This document shows, one piece after another, positions 1 through 11,742 of a DNA stretch of 64,000 nt. Origin of the DNA: Oopsacas minuta (taxonomy: Eukaryota > Porifera > Hexactinellida > Lyssacinosida > Leucopsacidae); the NCBI GenBank assembly GCA_024704765.1, contig JAKMXF010000321.1:558001-622000 (forward strand), written 5' to 3'. The position numbers and the translations under genes were made by a program. Each line of letters opens with the position of its first letter. The stretch's first letter is position 1. Below the pieces are notes generated by a model. The model was not told where the DNA came from, did not search any database, and saw nothing but the letters and a program-made list of their open reading frames with translations.

Positions 1-764
1 CCAAAAATTCAAAATGATGCTAAAGATTTGTTTCAACGGTTACTCTTGGGTAATCATGTGCGTAGAATTCGTTTCTGACATTTGCAAATATCAAACATAG
101 ATACTTATCATACATTTCATCATATTTTGTTAGATGCTCGTAGGACCTTGAGTTACACTACCAGTCAATCAGTTGGACTTTTTTTGCCTAATGCACCATT
201 CATAGAATTGTATTCGTTTAGCCTACACCAAGATTGAGACATAACTCACTGATGTCTAGACAGAGAAACAAACCTCAGTTTGCTCAGCTAGAGGTAACCA
301 GTGCTGCTTGTAGATTCCGTAAGGATAACATTGACTGATTCATATCGTATTGTTTGTATATCTTGTTTATGTTATTGATGCACTTGTCATTATATGTAGG
401 TACTGCATGCTACTGTTTCACCGATTTCTGATAAACATACGTATTGTTGTTATATACTGTTAAGTAAGTTGTAGACTAATCTAGTTCTAAGCGCTTTGTC
501 TCGATTTGATTAATAATTATTCTATTCCGGCCTAAGTGTTAAGATCGTGATGAATCGTAACAAACATTTTTGTTGACATTTAGACTCTATTTTTGATTTT
601 CAAAAATTCAAAATTTTGCCTGTCGTAAGGAGCGAAGCATAGTTACCTATTGATCATAATTTCTGGTACTAAGTCACCAACTGCTAGTCAGGTTCCATGT
701 AATCCTGTATAAATAGGCCTGAGCAGTACTACAAGTTAACATATTTAAAAATTCCTAAAATAGC
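1..764. other. Intergenic, no gene seen
   Basis: AT-rich sequence before the first gene. I see no conserved coding stretch, RNA gene or clear terminal inverted repeats. It presumably contains the promoter of the coiled-coil gene starting at 765, but no recognisable motif marks it. Confidence 0.5.
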
Positions 765-2210
765 ATGAGTGGGTGTAAGATAGATGTCAGATCGAGATTA
801 AACCAAACTCGCAAAGAAGAGAGAGAATATTCTAAACTAATCTGTTCATTCATGCGTAGTCTAGACGAGCACCAGAGGAAACAAGATGATATCGATAAGC
901 GAGAGAGAGCTCTCTCAGAAGCAGAATCTGTCAGGACACAATTACAAACAGATCTTATAGCAGGAGCTGACGGAATGGGTCGTGCTCACGAATCAGCTGA
1001 TTCTATTCAAGAGCTAGAGAGTAATGCGAATGATTCTTATCTTGTTAGGAAGATAGAAAGTGATTCCAAAGCAAGAGAGAGATATAAACAAGCTATATCT
1101 AAGCTAAATAAACAGAAAATGGATGATATCAATTTGAAAAATACTAAACGCACTCAACTCCCCACTCCCAAGTTTTCGCAAGAAAGCACATTCAATGCAA
1201 TCGCGAAAGCTATCGAAACTAAGAAACATCAAAAACGCGAATTTGATCCTTGTCTAAAATCTAAACCTATTACAGGTTCAACTGTGAAGAAATATTCTTT
1301 GTCTTATATTAATGTGTATTCTGCTCCTAACAAGCATAAAGTTGAGAAGAGTGATAAGAAGAATGGTGAGGGAAAAATACGCAATTTGTTTATTTGTTTG
1401 TTTACTTTTGTGGTTTGGCTAAAATTATTTCTTGAAAAGAATACAGCAGTGTTTGCTTATTTGCAATTTGTCTCATAGCAAAATCCGTATATTAGCAAGG
1501 GAAATTCATGCAAGATATGATTTGCTAATAGACGAACTCCACTCTAGTATACTAGAGAGTTTAAAATAAGCATATAGATGTTCTTTTACTTCCCACAGTT
1601 TTTCTTGTTCAAAAAATACAAGTAATGAACTCTTGTTAACAATCAAATTGAATATAACTTTATGTAACAAATTTTCAATTATATAGAAACAAAAGCAGCT
1701 GACTTGGCTGTAGTTAAGAATGCTGAAACAAAGCGAAAAGAAGCAGAACATGCAATGAGGAGAGAGGAACAGTTAGAAAGAGCTCGCTTAAGAGGGAAAC
1801 ATGCAGACCATATCAATAGAATGGAGAAAGATAGACAAGAAATACTGAGAGAATTATCTTTCTATCAAAAGAAGGAGATGCAACAAAAACGCACAAAATT
1901 AGAAGCAAACATCCCACTAGATCCTCCTTACCCAGAAAAGAAAGCAATAGAACGTAGAAAACAGAGAGAACTTGAATCTCAATTTGAAAAGCTATTTATA
2001 CCTTCTCAGGATCATACTGTAAAACCTACTGAACAATCTCAAGAGAGTGCTTACAATAGTCAGACAAAATTGAGAGACTTAATATCTCAACAGAAATTTG
2101 TCTTCAATGAAATGAATGAAATGACAGATGATAATTTAATGACGTCATTACCTGACAGCAGTTCACAGAGTCTATCTGTGTATGCTCTATCTACCGACGC
2201 TAGTTTATAG
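765..2210 (+). CDS. Orphan charged coiled-coil protein, 2 exons
   Basis: Exons 765-1365 and 1687-2210 join in phase. Exon 1 ends one base into a codon at AATG|gtgag; exon 2 starts after ttatatag with the two bases that complete a Glu codon. The predicted product is about 374 aa, very rich in K, R, E and Q, with long heptad-like helices around residues 10-110 and 205-275 and a Ser-rich tail. There is no signal peptide, membrane segment or enzymatic motif. The second coiled coil, with runs of K/R-E-A, weakly recalls the N-terminus of CEP295-type centriolar proteins. Its neighbour is an axonemal dynein subunit, so a ciliary or centrosomal role is possible, but this is inference only. The family is not identified. 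Confidence 0.6.
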
Positions 2211-2440
2211 CTGTGTAACCCAATCTCTTACTAACCTTTTAACTACTTCATGAGATAAGTGTTCATCTCTGAAATATATACACTAACTACTGACCACACG
2301 AACTCGGTTATTTGAGCGTTTATCTGCCTGCGTTTTTTCGTCCAATTTGTTGGAGATATATTGCATGTTTGTTGAGTGCATATCCGGCTGAAACGTGCGG
2401 AAGAGCGTTTGTATCTTGCTTTTTTGGTAGACAATAGGCC

Positions 2441-2605
2441 AGCGTTTCCCAACCTGGTGATCCACTGACGAAATTAGGGATTCCACAGGATATCAAAATT
2501 TGTATTGAAATCTATGAGAAGGTGCCACATGGCTACAGAAAGGTATGGCCATTACATTATATGAGGGATCCTTGGATAAATACAGTTGGGAACCGCTGCT
2601 TGTCT
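2441..2605. mobile_element. hAT-like short element
   Basis: The left end has a 'TTTCCCAACCTGGTGATCC' type sequence and the right end has its approximate complement, 'GTTGGGAACCGCTGC', about 150 bp later. The same ends recur at 15215, 28429, 45300 and 61799 in this window. 'GGTTCCCAACCTG' is the usual end of short hAT-derived elements. It lies between two genes. Boundaries are approximate. Confidence 0.5.
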
Positions 2606-2680
2606 ATGATTTTAACCCATTGAAACTTAACATTGAAATTGTCTATTTATTTCATACTTAACAGTAGTTCACATTTGGAA

Positions 2681-4084
2681 ATGATTACAAGTAACTCATG
2701 TTTGGTAAAGTACGACAATCCTGTTCTCATCAGCAAGACAGAGTTGAGACTAAATACTAGCAAGCCTAGATCATCTGGCGTAGGTAGTAACACTGCTAAC
2801 CAGACCAAGCAAAATCCGGCTGAGCAGAGATCTAAGGAGACAGAGGAAATACTCAACAAGATTATACCTCCACAGGTATGTAGCATTAATGACATTTCTG
2901 AGAGGTAATTACTGGGATTGAAATATTTAGGCTAATATTTGTTAAAAATTTTTTCAGCTCCACGGCTGGGGGGCCCATCATTTTTTGCCACATGAATATT
3001 GTCATTATTTCACTATTTTCTCAGTGAAGTTCAACCACACAATATATATTACGTGCTAACTAAAGGGTAAATAGTACAGTAGTGATTTTATCTTCACAGA
3101 CTTCCTTTAAAACTCGCAAAATTTAGTAGAGTATCATTCCATCAATTGACCATTTTGTATTATTATAATGTCATAATATGATGAAATGCCACCCACCCGC
3201 ATTCACAGACGTACATCATGTGGAGCTGAAACAAGTTTCTCATTAACAAGGTCCTTAATACTACAGCATTGAATGTAGGAATGGAATCAGAACAATCAGC
3301 TATGGAGACAATGTGTATCAGCTACACCTGCTACTCGTCTAGACGTGTGTGCTCTACAAGAACAGCTGGAGATGAGACTACTACAGAGAGAGGCTAGAGA
3401 GACTGGGATATGTCCTATCAGGAGGGAGTTATACACAGAATGCTTTGATGAGTTAATTAGACAAGTGAGTAGCTTATCTTGCTATATACAGCGGAGTTCA
3501 CCTATTAGCAATTCGTATATTGCACGAATTTCCTTGTTAATACCTGAACTTGCTATTACAGGAATTATTCCCAATACAAACCGGAATAAGTCCATGAAAC
3601 ACTTGCAAGTATTTGGGGGAATTTTGCTAATAAGCGAGCACCACTGTACTATATATATATATACTGACCTGATTAACCGGTGGTCTTCAGTATGTATATT
3701 AATGAGACCCAATAACAGGTTACTATTATATGTGCAGAGCGTGGTCTCCTCCTCCTCAGGGTACGAGATGAGATAAAGATGACACTCAATGCTTACCAAA
3801 CTCTATATGAAAGTAGTGTAGCATTTGGAATGCGTACTGCTTTATCAGCTGCTCAGAAACATACAGCAGCTAATCGTACTAGTCAAGAGTTAGGAGCAGA
3901 GATAGCTGAGTTACAACGTAAAGTTACAGAAGAGAGGAGAAGTAGTGATGAAAGTGCTAAGAGGGAAGCAGAGAGGAGGAGCGCCGAGGAGGCTAGACAC
4001 CAGGAAGAAGTACAGAATTTGAAGAATAGCAATGCTGGACTAAAGTCACAATTAGATAATATATTTACTGTAGCAAAGAAGTAG
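2681..4084 (+). CDS. DNALI1: Axonemal dynein light intermediate polypeptide (p28), 3 exons
   Basis: Exons 2681-2875, 3279-3464 and 3719-4084 all join in phase 0 and give 248 aa, close to the 250-280 aa of the family. Family hallmarks are present in order: the N-terminal LVKYDNPVL motif, EEILNKIIPPQ, then ETGICPIRRELYTECFDELI, then ERGLLLLRVRDEIKMT and YQTLYESSVAFGMR, followed by a C-terminal coiled coil. In known systems p28 is part of the inner-arm dyneins of motile cilia, where it binds the dynein heavy chain together with actin or centrin. Its presence implies that the organism makes motile cilia or flagella. Both introns carry short transposon-like elements. Confidence 0.95.
2931..3259. 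mobile_element. MITE of the 'TTTCAGCTCCACCG' family, copy 1
   Basis: The element lies in DNALI1 intron 1. The right end reads GGAGCTGAAACAAGTTTCTC then ATTAACA and a GG-rich terminus; the left end carries the complement (TTTTCAGCTCCACGG). The body contains 'CATGAATATTGTCATTATTTCAC', shared in part with the copies at 12246, 36975, 46780 and 54286. There is no coding capacity. The left end is degraded. Confidence 0.65.
3489..3646. mobile_element. pogo-like MITE in DNALI1 intron 2
   Basis: The element is flanked by TA on both sides. The left end is CAGCGGAGTTCACCTATTAG and the right end carries the inverted form CTAATAAGCGAGCACCACTG. At 158 bp it is non-coding. The TA duplication and CAG...CTG ends fit the Tc1/mariner-pogo group. 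A related element lies at 14732-14941. Confidence 0.7.
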
Positions 4085-4548
4085 AATATTGGCTACACGC
4101 TATATTGCAACACGATCACTATTACTGTATTATTATTCCCAAGATATACCTCTATATATTACAATGGTATTATTCTGAAAGCAAACCTGTATTCGTAGAA
4201 CCTCTCGTTAATTAGGGACCGCACTATTTGTCCAATAAATCACTGAAATCAATATATTGGAACCAAAACTCGATATCGCGTTTCCAGACATCTCTTACAA
4301 TCATTTTTAAAATATACAGAAACTACCAATAATTATCGAATATTTCCCAATTCAAAAATCACGACATGTATTTACAAATATCCGAGATATTATGATAAAT
4401 ACAAATCCTCTAAAACTTTGTCAACCAATTTTTAACTGCAGTATTGTCAATTCTTGGGATTGAAAAATTGCATGAAGTTTCGTATTAACGAGAATATACT
4501 GAATTCTGTCTCTATAGCCAATAAAAAACTTACTCACAATGTTTTTAG
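4085..4548. other. Intergenic between DNALI1 and FDXR
   Basis: This is 464 bp of AT-rich DNA between two same-strand genes. It should contain the DNALI1 3' end and the FDXR promoter. I see no repeat or motif that I can defend. Confidence 0.5.
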
Positions 4549-6684
4549 ATGTTCTCTATTCCCATTTTCCAAAATGTATATATAACTAGCTCCCGCTTCC
4601 TTGTAAGGTATACCAGGAGTCTGTTTAGTGACAATCATTACAGAGTAGGTATAGTGGGTAGTGGTCCAGCAGGATTCTACACAGCTCAGAGATTATTGAA
4701 GCTAAATAGTAATGTTAGAGTTGATATTATTGAACGTCTACCAACTCCATTTGGACTTGTCAGGTCTGTACAACTTTTAAGTGTATATAAGTACATCAAT
4801 AGGATTAATCACCAGTTTTAATATGAGTAGAAATTTGCTTTGCTAATTGCTATGTAAAATATTTTAGTCTAAATCGCCTGTAATATTTCTGGGCCTAAAA
4901 ATATATGAATATTTCAAATGTTTAAGTAGTAAAATGTGTATGCACAATCTGTAATCAAACTCATCAAAGAATTATCCTTTAATTTGTTAAAATACAAATA
5001 CATTTTTCCTGACGGGGGATAAAATTCGGGATGAGAAAAAATTCTATCGCTTTACATGTCCTCCTATTTATACTCAAACTTTACTGTAGATATGGTGTAG
5101 CTCCCGATCACCCAGAAGTTAAGAACGTTATAACTAACTTCACAAATCTTTTGAAAGACACTCGTTGTAGATTCTACGGTAATATCTCTGTCGGTACAGA
5201 TATCTCTCTCTCTCAGCTGTTCACATACTATTCTGCTATTGTCCTAGCTTATGGAGCTGATTCTGATAGAAAGCTAGAAATACCGGGGGAAAATGCTAAG
5301 GGTTTCCTCTCTGCTAGACGGTTTGTTGGTTGGTATAACGGTCTACCAGAGGATGTCAGTCTAGATGTAGACTTGTCTTCTCAAACAGCTGTTATTATTG
5401 GACAAGGTTTGCTATTAATATAATGGCAATGCAGCATGGAGTACAGTGAAACCTCCACAAACGGGGAACTTCTGGAAGCAGAGTGAAAAATATATAGAGC
5501 GAATTCCTAGTCCCATACTAATGAACCTCCACAACTGGAATTTGACAGTAACGGGGAAACGGGGTAGCATTTTTTGGCGTCCCTGGCACCCCGTTTGTGG
5601 AGATTACACTGTACGGTGGAACCTGCATAAACCGACACTCGTTGAGACATGAAAACTTTCTCGGTTTAGCAAATTGTCGGAATATGCAAGTGAATTTGTA
5701 TTGTCGGAAGCTATTTCAGATATCTTTATTCAGTTAAGCAATAATGAAATTAATCCCATTCTCCATCCACCAGGTAACGTAGCTATAGACGTAGCTCGTA
5801 TCCTCCTTACACCCACAGAACAACTTGAAAAGACAGATATATGTAATCATGCTCTGCTAGCTCTGAGAGAGAGTAAGATACAGAGAGTAGTATTGGTGGG
5901 AAGGAGAGGCCCCTTACAAGTCGCGTTTACTATAAAAGAGCTCAGAGAATTACTTAAATTGAAACAAATAACAACTTTACTAACAAAAGAAGATCACGAT
6001 TTCTTAGAACCTATAATATCAACATTACCAAGAGGCAGAAAGAGACTAATAGAACTTCTATACAAAACATCAAGACAATCTTTACACACAGAAACATCAA
6101 ACAAATGCCTCGAAATTTCATATCTCCGTTCACCTACCATTATTAATACAAACACTGAAGGTAAGATTAATTCCATTACATTTGAAGTAAATAAGCTACA
6201 AGATCATAACAGTATCAATACTAAGGCAATTGGCACTGGAGTGTATGAGACAATTGAATGTGGTATTGCCTTTAGAAGTATTGGCTACAAGAGTATACCA
6301 ATACTCGAATCAGTACCATTTGATAATATTAAACACGTTATACCTAATGAGAGAGGTAAGGTAACGCATTTAGATGGTACACTCTATAAAGGATTGTATT
6401 GTAGTGGTTGGATTAAACGGGGACCTGTTGGAGTAATAGCCTCCACTATGAATGATGCTTATGAAACAGCTGAGAGAGTACATGAAGATTTAACAGCTGA
6501 TACACTACAGAGTTTTAACACAGATTTTAAATTATCTGATTTAATACCAGAGGGGCATAGAATGGTAAATTATACTGATTGGTCTAGTTTGGATACAGAA
6601 GAGGTATCAAGGGGCGGAGAGAGCAAGCCAAGAGAGAAAATAACCTCTATACAGGAAATGATTAGGATAATGAACAATAAGTAA
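4549..6684 (+). CDS. FDXR: Mitochondrial NADPH:adrenodoxin (ferredoxin) oxidoreductase, 3 exons
   Basis: Exons 4549-4763, 5090-5406 and 5774-6684 join exactly in phase (AG|A for Arg, G|GT for Gly) and give 480 aa; the human protein has 491. The enzyme passes electrons from NADPH via FAD to mitochondrial ferredoxin, for Fe-S cluster and steroid or heme-related synthesis. An Arg-rich presequence covers about residues 1-28. The FAD dinucleotide motif VGSGPAGFY is at about 36-44, followed by [37 protein letters not shown], the NADP motif [32 protein letters not shown] and SIGYKS. The C-terminal [18 protein letters not shown] segment is also intact. Intron 2 carries a MITE. Confidence 0.97.
5444..5611. 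mobile_element. pogo-like MITE in FDXR intron 2
   Basis: The element is flanked by TA dinucleotides. The left end is CAGTGAAACCTCCACAAACG and the right end is its near-perfect complement CGTTTGTGGAGATTACACTG. At 168 bp it is non-coding. A 97-bp relative with the same ends is at 22371-22467, inside a CSTF3 intron. Confidence 0.8.
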
Positions 6685-6864
6685 TTGTATGGAAATACAA
6701 TTGTTGTTTCGATTAGTTAAATATATAACTGGTATCATGGTATCATATAGGTAACAAATCGCTACTGCACATATGTTTATTATAATATTTTTATTATATG
6801 CACAAATATCCATAAATATGCAAAACAGGCTAATAACAAATAGTACAGATATAGGAGAGATACT

Positions 6865-9527
6865 TTATTTGATATCGATTAGAGTTTTAGGTTTTATTCC
6901 ACACTTTAAGATTTTATGAATCAAATCCTCACTGTGTTCAGGACTGACCAGTTGTAACCTACATTCATCTTTGAATTTTATCACAATTTCCTTGTTAGCT
7001 GTCATGGACCATATATCTACGTCACTCGTACTCCACATGGTAGCTAGATCTATCTCACAGCTTCTTGACATGCTCAGTAGATGGAAGTTCCTCTTATTGA
7101 TACCCAGCACTGTATCTTTGATCCTTTTATCTACCTTATTGTTAATTTTAACGTAAAAGTATGTAGATTCTCTCAATCTGCTTTCTTCGGCTAGTTTTAT
7201 GACCTGTGGCATTATTTCATCGGGGGACGATTTCATACACAAGTTTATTGAAGGTTCAATATGCGAATTCATCTCTGGATCGTTCTTATACACATCTGGG
7301 ATCATTCTCTCCCAATCTTTAAGTCGGTATATAGCCCCTAAATATGAAATCAAATTCTTTACATTATCTTTTCTCAATGGGAGTGCTCCTTGGACTAAAG
7401 GGAGTAATGAGCGGTGAAAATGTTCTGGTAAATTCTGCTCACGCTCGCTTATATAACGATTGTAGTTATTTTCATCAAAGCCTGCATTAGCCTGTGAGAT
7501 ACATATGATATGCGAGGTGAATACATTGATTTGATGGAGAGATACGGTTGGGTCTAATGGTATCTTTCCTTTACCAGTGATCTTTTTCAAAAAATTTTCT
7601 AATTTCTGTGGCCCTGTATTTATTCTATCATTAACTTCAAGTAGTCCTACCTGTGCTCCAAGCGTTACGACCGATTTCGCCATACTATAATTATAATATG
7701 ATGTTAATTTTTCTGTTAGTACAATTCCTATAGGATGTTCTAGAGATAGCATTTCCTGAGTTAGTATATTGTGTTCCGCTAGGTAGAGGTAGAACACTGA
7801 ATGGTTAGAGATTATATCATAGAACTTCGCTTCTTCCGGACTGCTTGTCTTGTCCAATAGTACTTTCCGTTTCTTGTAACCTTTATACACGTAACATATT
7901 ATATTTCTATTGAATGGATTACATGGTATTTGTACGTTTTACATATTTACCATTTACTAAAAAAATAACTATTTTCCCTGTCATATGTATTCCCAAAATC
8001 CGGGTTTTTCTGGATTGTGAATTTTATATACAAATACATGATAAGAATTTTTCCTGTATTTATTAGAAATTAGCAAGAATTGTCCAATGTTTGTTGGATT
8101 TTCTTTTCTCCTGGAATTGGAAATAATGTAAATCCCGGGATTCAGGAAAGTTGGAAAGTATTATAATCAAGCATATTGCTTCAAATAACTTCACTATGAT
8201 GAAATATTATTGTATATATTGTTACAATACATACACGTATTCGTATTTCCCCTTAGTAAATATACTTACCTTGTTGATCAAGGGCTAGTTCAGTTCTCTC
8301 ATTTATCAATTCTCTCAGATTGAACACTGCAAGAGAAGTATCTCCCTCTCTCTTTTCAAATTCTTGTTGTTGTGTTTGTTTATCTTCTTCAGGAGAACTT
8401 AACAATACCAAATATTGATCAGAATTTTTCAAAGGTTCATTAGTTTGGTTAGAATTCTCTTTCTTTTGTTCATTAGACATCGTATCATAATTTATAGTGT
8501 TAATATCACCAATTCTGTGTGTGTTACCCGATCGTGGAGTATCTAAGAAATTTGCATACTGCGGATCACCAGGCTTTGGTCGAAACTTTCTCACATCTTT
8601 AGAAGAAATATTTTCCATACTATTCCTTCTGGGAGGTAGTCTTGGCTTTATTTCATCAGTTGACAGTATATCTATGCTATTGCTACGCTCTATTTTACAT
8701 TGTTCAATATTATCACTTTGTATGATGTTGTCTTGTGGATACATGTAGGGAGTAGGAAATGGTGGTCTGTCATCGTTTGGATAAAGTCCTGATCTCTGTC
8801 TATTAGTTTTAATTTCTCCATCATCCAAGGGTAGTGGTGGTCTCTGTGTACTTGGATAGCCCAGCTCTTTGGGGAGGGATTCGTGTATAATTGTATTGCT
8901 CTCTCCAAATATATCGTTTTGATGATACTGTGTGTGTTGTCTAATTTCTAAAGGGGCGTGTGGTATATTCAATTGCGGTTTATTGGGTAGAGCGGATTGC
9001 AGGACTGCAGTCTCCGTAGGGTAACGATTCATATTTAAGTTATGTTGTAGCTCTTTATTTTCTAAATGAGATCGATTTCTATCTGAATAGTTAGGGTATG
9101 GTTCTCTAACTGATATTACAGTATTCGTATAGGTAGGTCCAATGGGGTCTTCTCTCGGTGGTGCGTACCTCAAGGGAGTATTACCCATCTTTGGAATAGC
9201 AATTGGGGAGCGATTATCGAGTGGTGGCAGCGGTAGGGGCCTTGTCCCAGAACTTTCTTGTAATATTTTCTTACCCTTTGGTGGAAGAAGTGGACTCCTA
9301 GCCTTAAAATCTTGCATCGATCTATTCATTAGCAGATTTTCATCTTGATTATTTCTCACGCTTTGTGTTAGCATAACATCAGGCCTGATATTATTTCGCT
9401 GATTTGAGTATGGTTTGTCTGTTACTATAGTGTTAACGTATTGCCTCTCCTCTGCTTCTGGAGTTCTGAAACAGATTGCTTCAACTGTTTTCCATTCTTC
9501 TAGTAAGGTTGTGAGGAAAGAGAGCAT
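6865..9527 (-). CDS. Probable FERM-like protein with proline-rich N-terminus, 2 exons
   Basis: Two long open exons on the minus strand, 9527-8270 and 7880-6865. The first ends at CAACAAG|gtaagt, one base into a codon. The acceptor I propose (ataaag|GT) restores frame and would give about 757 aa, but it has a poor pyrimidine tract. Exon 1 encodes a Pro/Asn/Arg-rich, apparently disordered region with several PPLP and RPPLP runs and possible Tyr motifs. The second exon looks like FERM F2 and F3 lobes, as in MyTH4-FERM tails: HFHRSLLPLVQGALPLRKDN and then, in the F3 part, TVLGINKRNFHLL. No ubiquitin-like F1 lobe or motor is evident. The start could lie upstream, because frame stays open to a possible acceptor at 9553. 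Function is unknown; FERM domains usually bind membrane lipids or receptor tails. The two exons may instead be separate genes. Confidence 0.5.
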
Positions 9528-9552
9528 CTCCAATGGTAACGTGCATTTCTCC

Positions 9553-10218
9553 CTAATTGCTAATAATTAATTATAACTACCGCAATATTGTATTATTCCT
9601 ATTAGAGTGAACACCAAATAGCTCAGAAATCCTTCCATAAATTACTTTATGCAAATTGCGCTTATAACGAAGTGATTCTTACCTATAACGAACTTGGTTC
9701 CCAAATATCTTTTAGTATATAACGAATTCGGCGTATCCCCAAATAAACCCGATGTATGTTTATTGGGTCATCGACTTTATTCACCCCATTACCTTTGGCT
9801 GTGGTTTATATCTCTTCTATTGATACACGCGTAAGTAACGGTCGAACGAAAAACTTGATTAATATAATGTTGCTTGATTCGGACACACTTCAAATACGAA
9901 ATATTACATTTTATTTACAAAACTTACATTCAAGGAGGAATTCATTGTCTTTTTTGAATCTTTCACTCTTTAAATCAGCCATTTAGAAATACACAGTTTG
10001 TGAATGTAATTGTAGAGACTTGTTCTACAACTTATACCTACACTGGTCACTGTATTAAGTTACCAATAAATAGCTAATCAATAGCATACCCATAAAGATG
10101 CTATTACGACGAATCGGCTGATAACCTCGATTGAATAATGAATTTAACCACACTATACAAAATTCTCACTGTATTCTCAATTCATACTGCACAACATGCT
10201 CTAATAAATATATACATT
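9553..10218. other. Intergenic or 5' intron, no gene seen
   Basis: AT-rich, with short direct motifs of the 'ATAACGAA' type around 9663-9730 that look like a decayed short element. No coding segment is convincing. If the proline-rich gene begins further upstream, this would be its first intron. Confidence 0.4.
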
Positions 10219-10644
10219 TCAAAGGTCAGTTTGGTTGCCAGGGCCAGGCTTATTCGAACTTCCCACTTTCTCTACATCTTCCATAGCAATTAAATCTTGA
10301 CTACTATCAGCTAGCAGAGCTTTCTTATCTTCAGGTATTTTCTTGGATTTAAAAATCTTGTCTCTTAACTCCTGTGTACTTCCATTGACACTATCCTCAT
10401 CTATTAGTCCAGTTAGATCTTCTGGAATGTTCTCTTTTCCAGAAGGGAATTCCTCTTGACTTATAGCTGTAGTATCAAAATTATCATCTTCCACATCTAA
10501 CTCTCTGAGTGTTTGAAATGTGAATTCTTGTTCTGATTTCCTGATTTTAGATTTGTATAATTTTCTGATTAAGAGAATTAGTACGATGATTGATGAAACT
10601 ATTATAACACCTAGATAATTATATTGAATGAAATAATCTCTCAT
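10219..10644 (-). CDS. Small single-pass membrane protein, unknown
   Basis: This is a 141-aa open frame starting at the ATG at 10644; the frame stays open a little further upstream. A hydrophobic segment of about 21 residues (YLGVIIVSSIIVLILLI) lies near residues 9-26 and is followed by a basic stretch (RKLYKSKIRKSE). The rest is an acidic, probably disordered, cytoplasmic region. The topology suggests a short lumenal N-terminus and a cytosolic tail. I do not recognise the family. It lies directly downstream of the amnionless-like gene on the same strand, but the phases I tried do not join the two, so I keep them separate. Confidence 0.5.
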   Translation of the reverse strand: MRDYFIQYNYLGVIIVSSIIVLILLIRKLYKSKIRKSEQEFTFQTLRELDVEDDNFDTTAISQEEFPSGKENIPEDLTGLIDEDSVNGSTQELRDKIFKSKKIPEDKKALLADSSQDLIAMEDVEKVGSSNKPGPGNQTDL

Positions 10645-10914
10645 TCTGTTGAACTGATTCAAATACACAATATACTGAGTTTAATAGCTTTTGTTATAAT
10701 TTATATTAGGTAACGAATTTATTGATATTGTCCCACGCTCCTGGAAATGTCATAGGCCTGGCAGAAGCAAATTGGAAGTGGTAGGGTGAATTTTCTAAAG
10801 AGAGTATGGCAGAGCTCTAATCATTTTATATTTTCGAAGTAAGTCGAGCTCTGTCGGCCCTATACGTACCATAATTTAACGAAAAGCTATAATTTTGTAA
10901 CAATAACAAAATTT

Positions 10915-11516
10915 CTAACCTGTTGGAATGATGATGAGTATACATATGATTCCTATAATCAGTCCAATATGAGCCTGTGCAGTACAACTACATACAGATC
11001 TTCCTCCACAATCTGGGTCTATAGTGATACTCCCTCCATTCTGTAGATTAAAACTGTTGACCGATAAATTACATAATCCTAGCTTTATATTATAATATAG
11101 GACAGTTTCATACAGAAATATTTGTTTTAAGAATATATCTACAGCTAAATTACCCCGGAGATTTGCATATATTTCTCATTAGTCATTACCAAATTAAAAT
11201 TATCCTAGTGAACTTACTAAGATGTCAGATTCCTAATCTCTTCAATATCAAATACATTTTCTCCTTTCCAATTAATCCCTAACACTTCAACGTTTGTACT
11301 GACGGTAATAACACCAGTGAGAGTGGAATTTATTTCTGGAAATGATACATTATCCTTTCGACAAGGCGATTTAATTGCTGTTGAATTGTTTATTAGCCAA
11401 TTATGAGGTTCTTCCCATATTTTATCATATTGTCCATCAAAATTCCAAGTGAATAACTCGCAATTTTCAATAGAAATCAGACTACAAACTGACAACACAA
11501 AAATTATTATTTTCAT
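10915..11516 (-). CDS. Short amnionless-like membrane protein, 2 exons
   Basis: Exons 11516-11218 and 11053-10915 join in phase (TA|T) and give 145 aa. There is a clear signal peptide (MKIIIFVLSVCSLISIENC) and then a W...NW...SPCRKDNVSFP pattern. The second exon supplies a GGSITIDPDCG...CSC motif and a C-terminal hydrophobic segment (HIGLIIGIICILIII) ending three residues before the stop. The order CR-D-V-FP then PDC...CxC resembles the extracellular part of amnionless, the membrane partner of cubilin. The protein is far shorter than amnionless (about 450 aa): it lacks the first repeat, the cysteine-rich domain and the FxNPxF endocytic tail. Homology is suggestive, not certain. It is divergent from DDX56. 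Confidence 0.5.
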
Positions 11517-11742
11517 CACACAAAACTCTGTTATGAATCTGCTTATCTATCTTTAAATATATGTGTCGAGATATTTTCAAATCTTTTAAGTTAAGCCTAT
11601 GAAATATTAAATTACCTCTGTTCTAGATATTTGCATTGATCAACATTACCCACCATTCAATCTTGTATACAATATTAGATCTTCATAGCGAATTTACCAT
11701 AAAAGTAGGTTTTTTGATATTTTCACAGTCCCCGATACCTTT
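11517..11742. promoter_or_regulatory. Putative bidirectional promoter
   Basis: Only 226 bp separate the divergent start codons of the amnionless-like gene (minus) and DDX56 (plus), so both promoters must share this interval unless distant 5' exons exist. I see no defined core element. The call rests on geometry alone. Confidence 0.4.

Noticed and set aside
10219-11516. Single gene combining the amnionless-like exons and the one-TM protein
   Set aside because: The second amnionless-like exon reads into an in-frame TAG right after its hydrophobic segment, and joining to the next frame at the acceptors tested gives stops.
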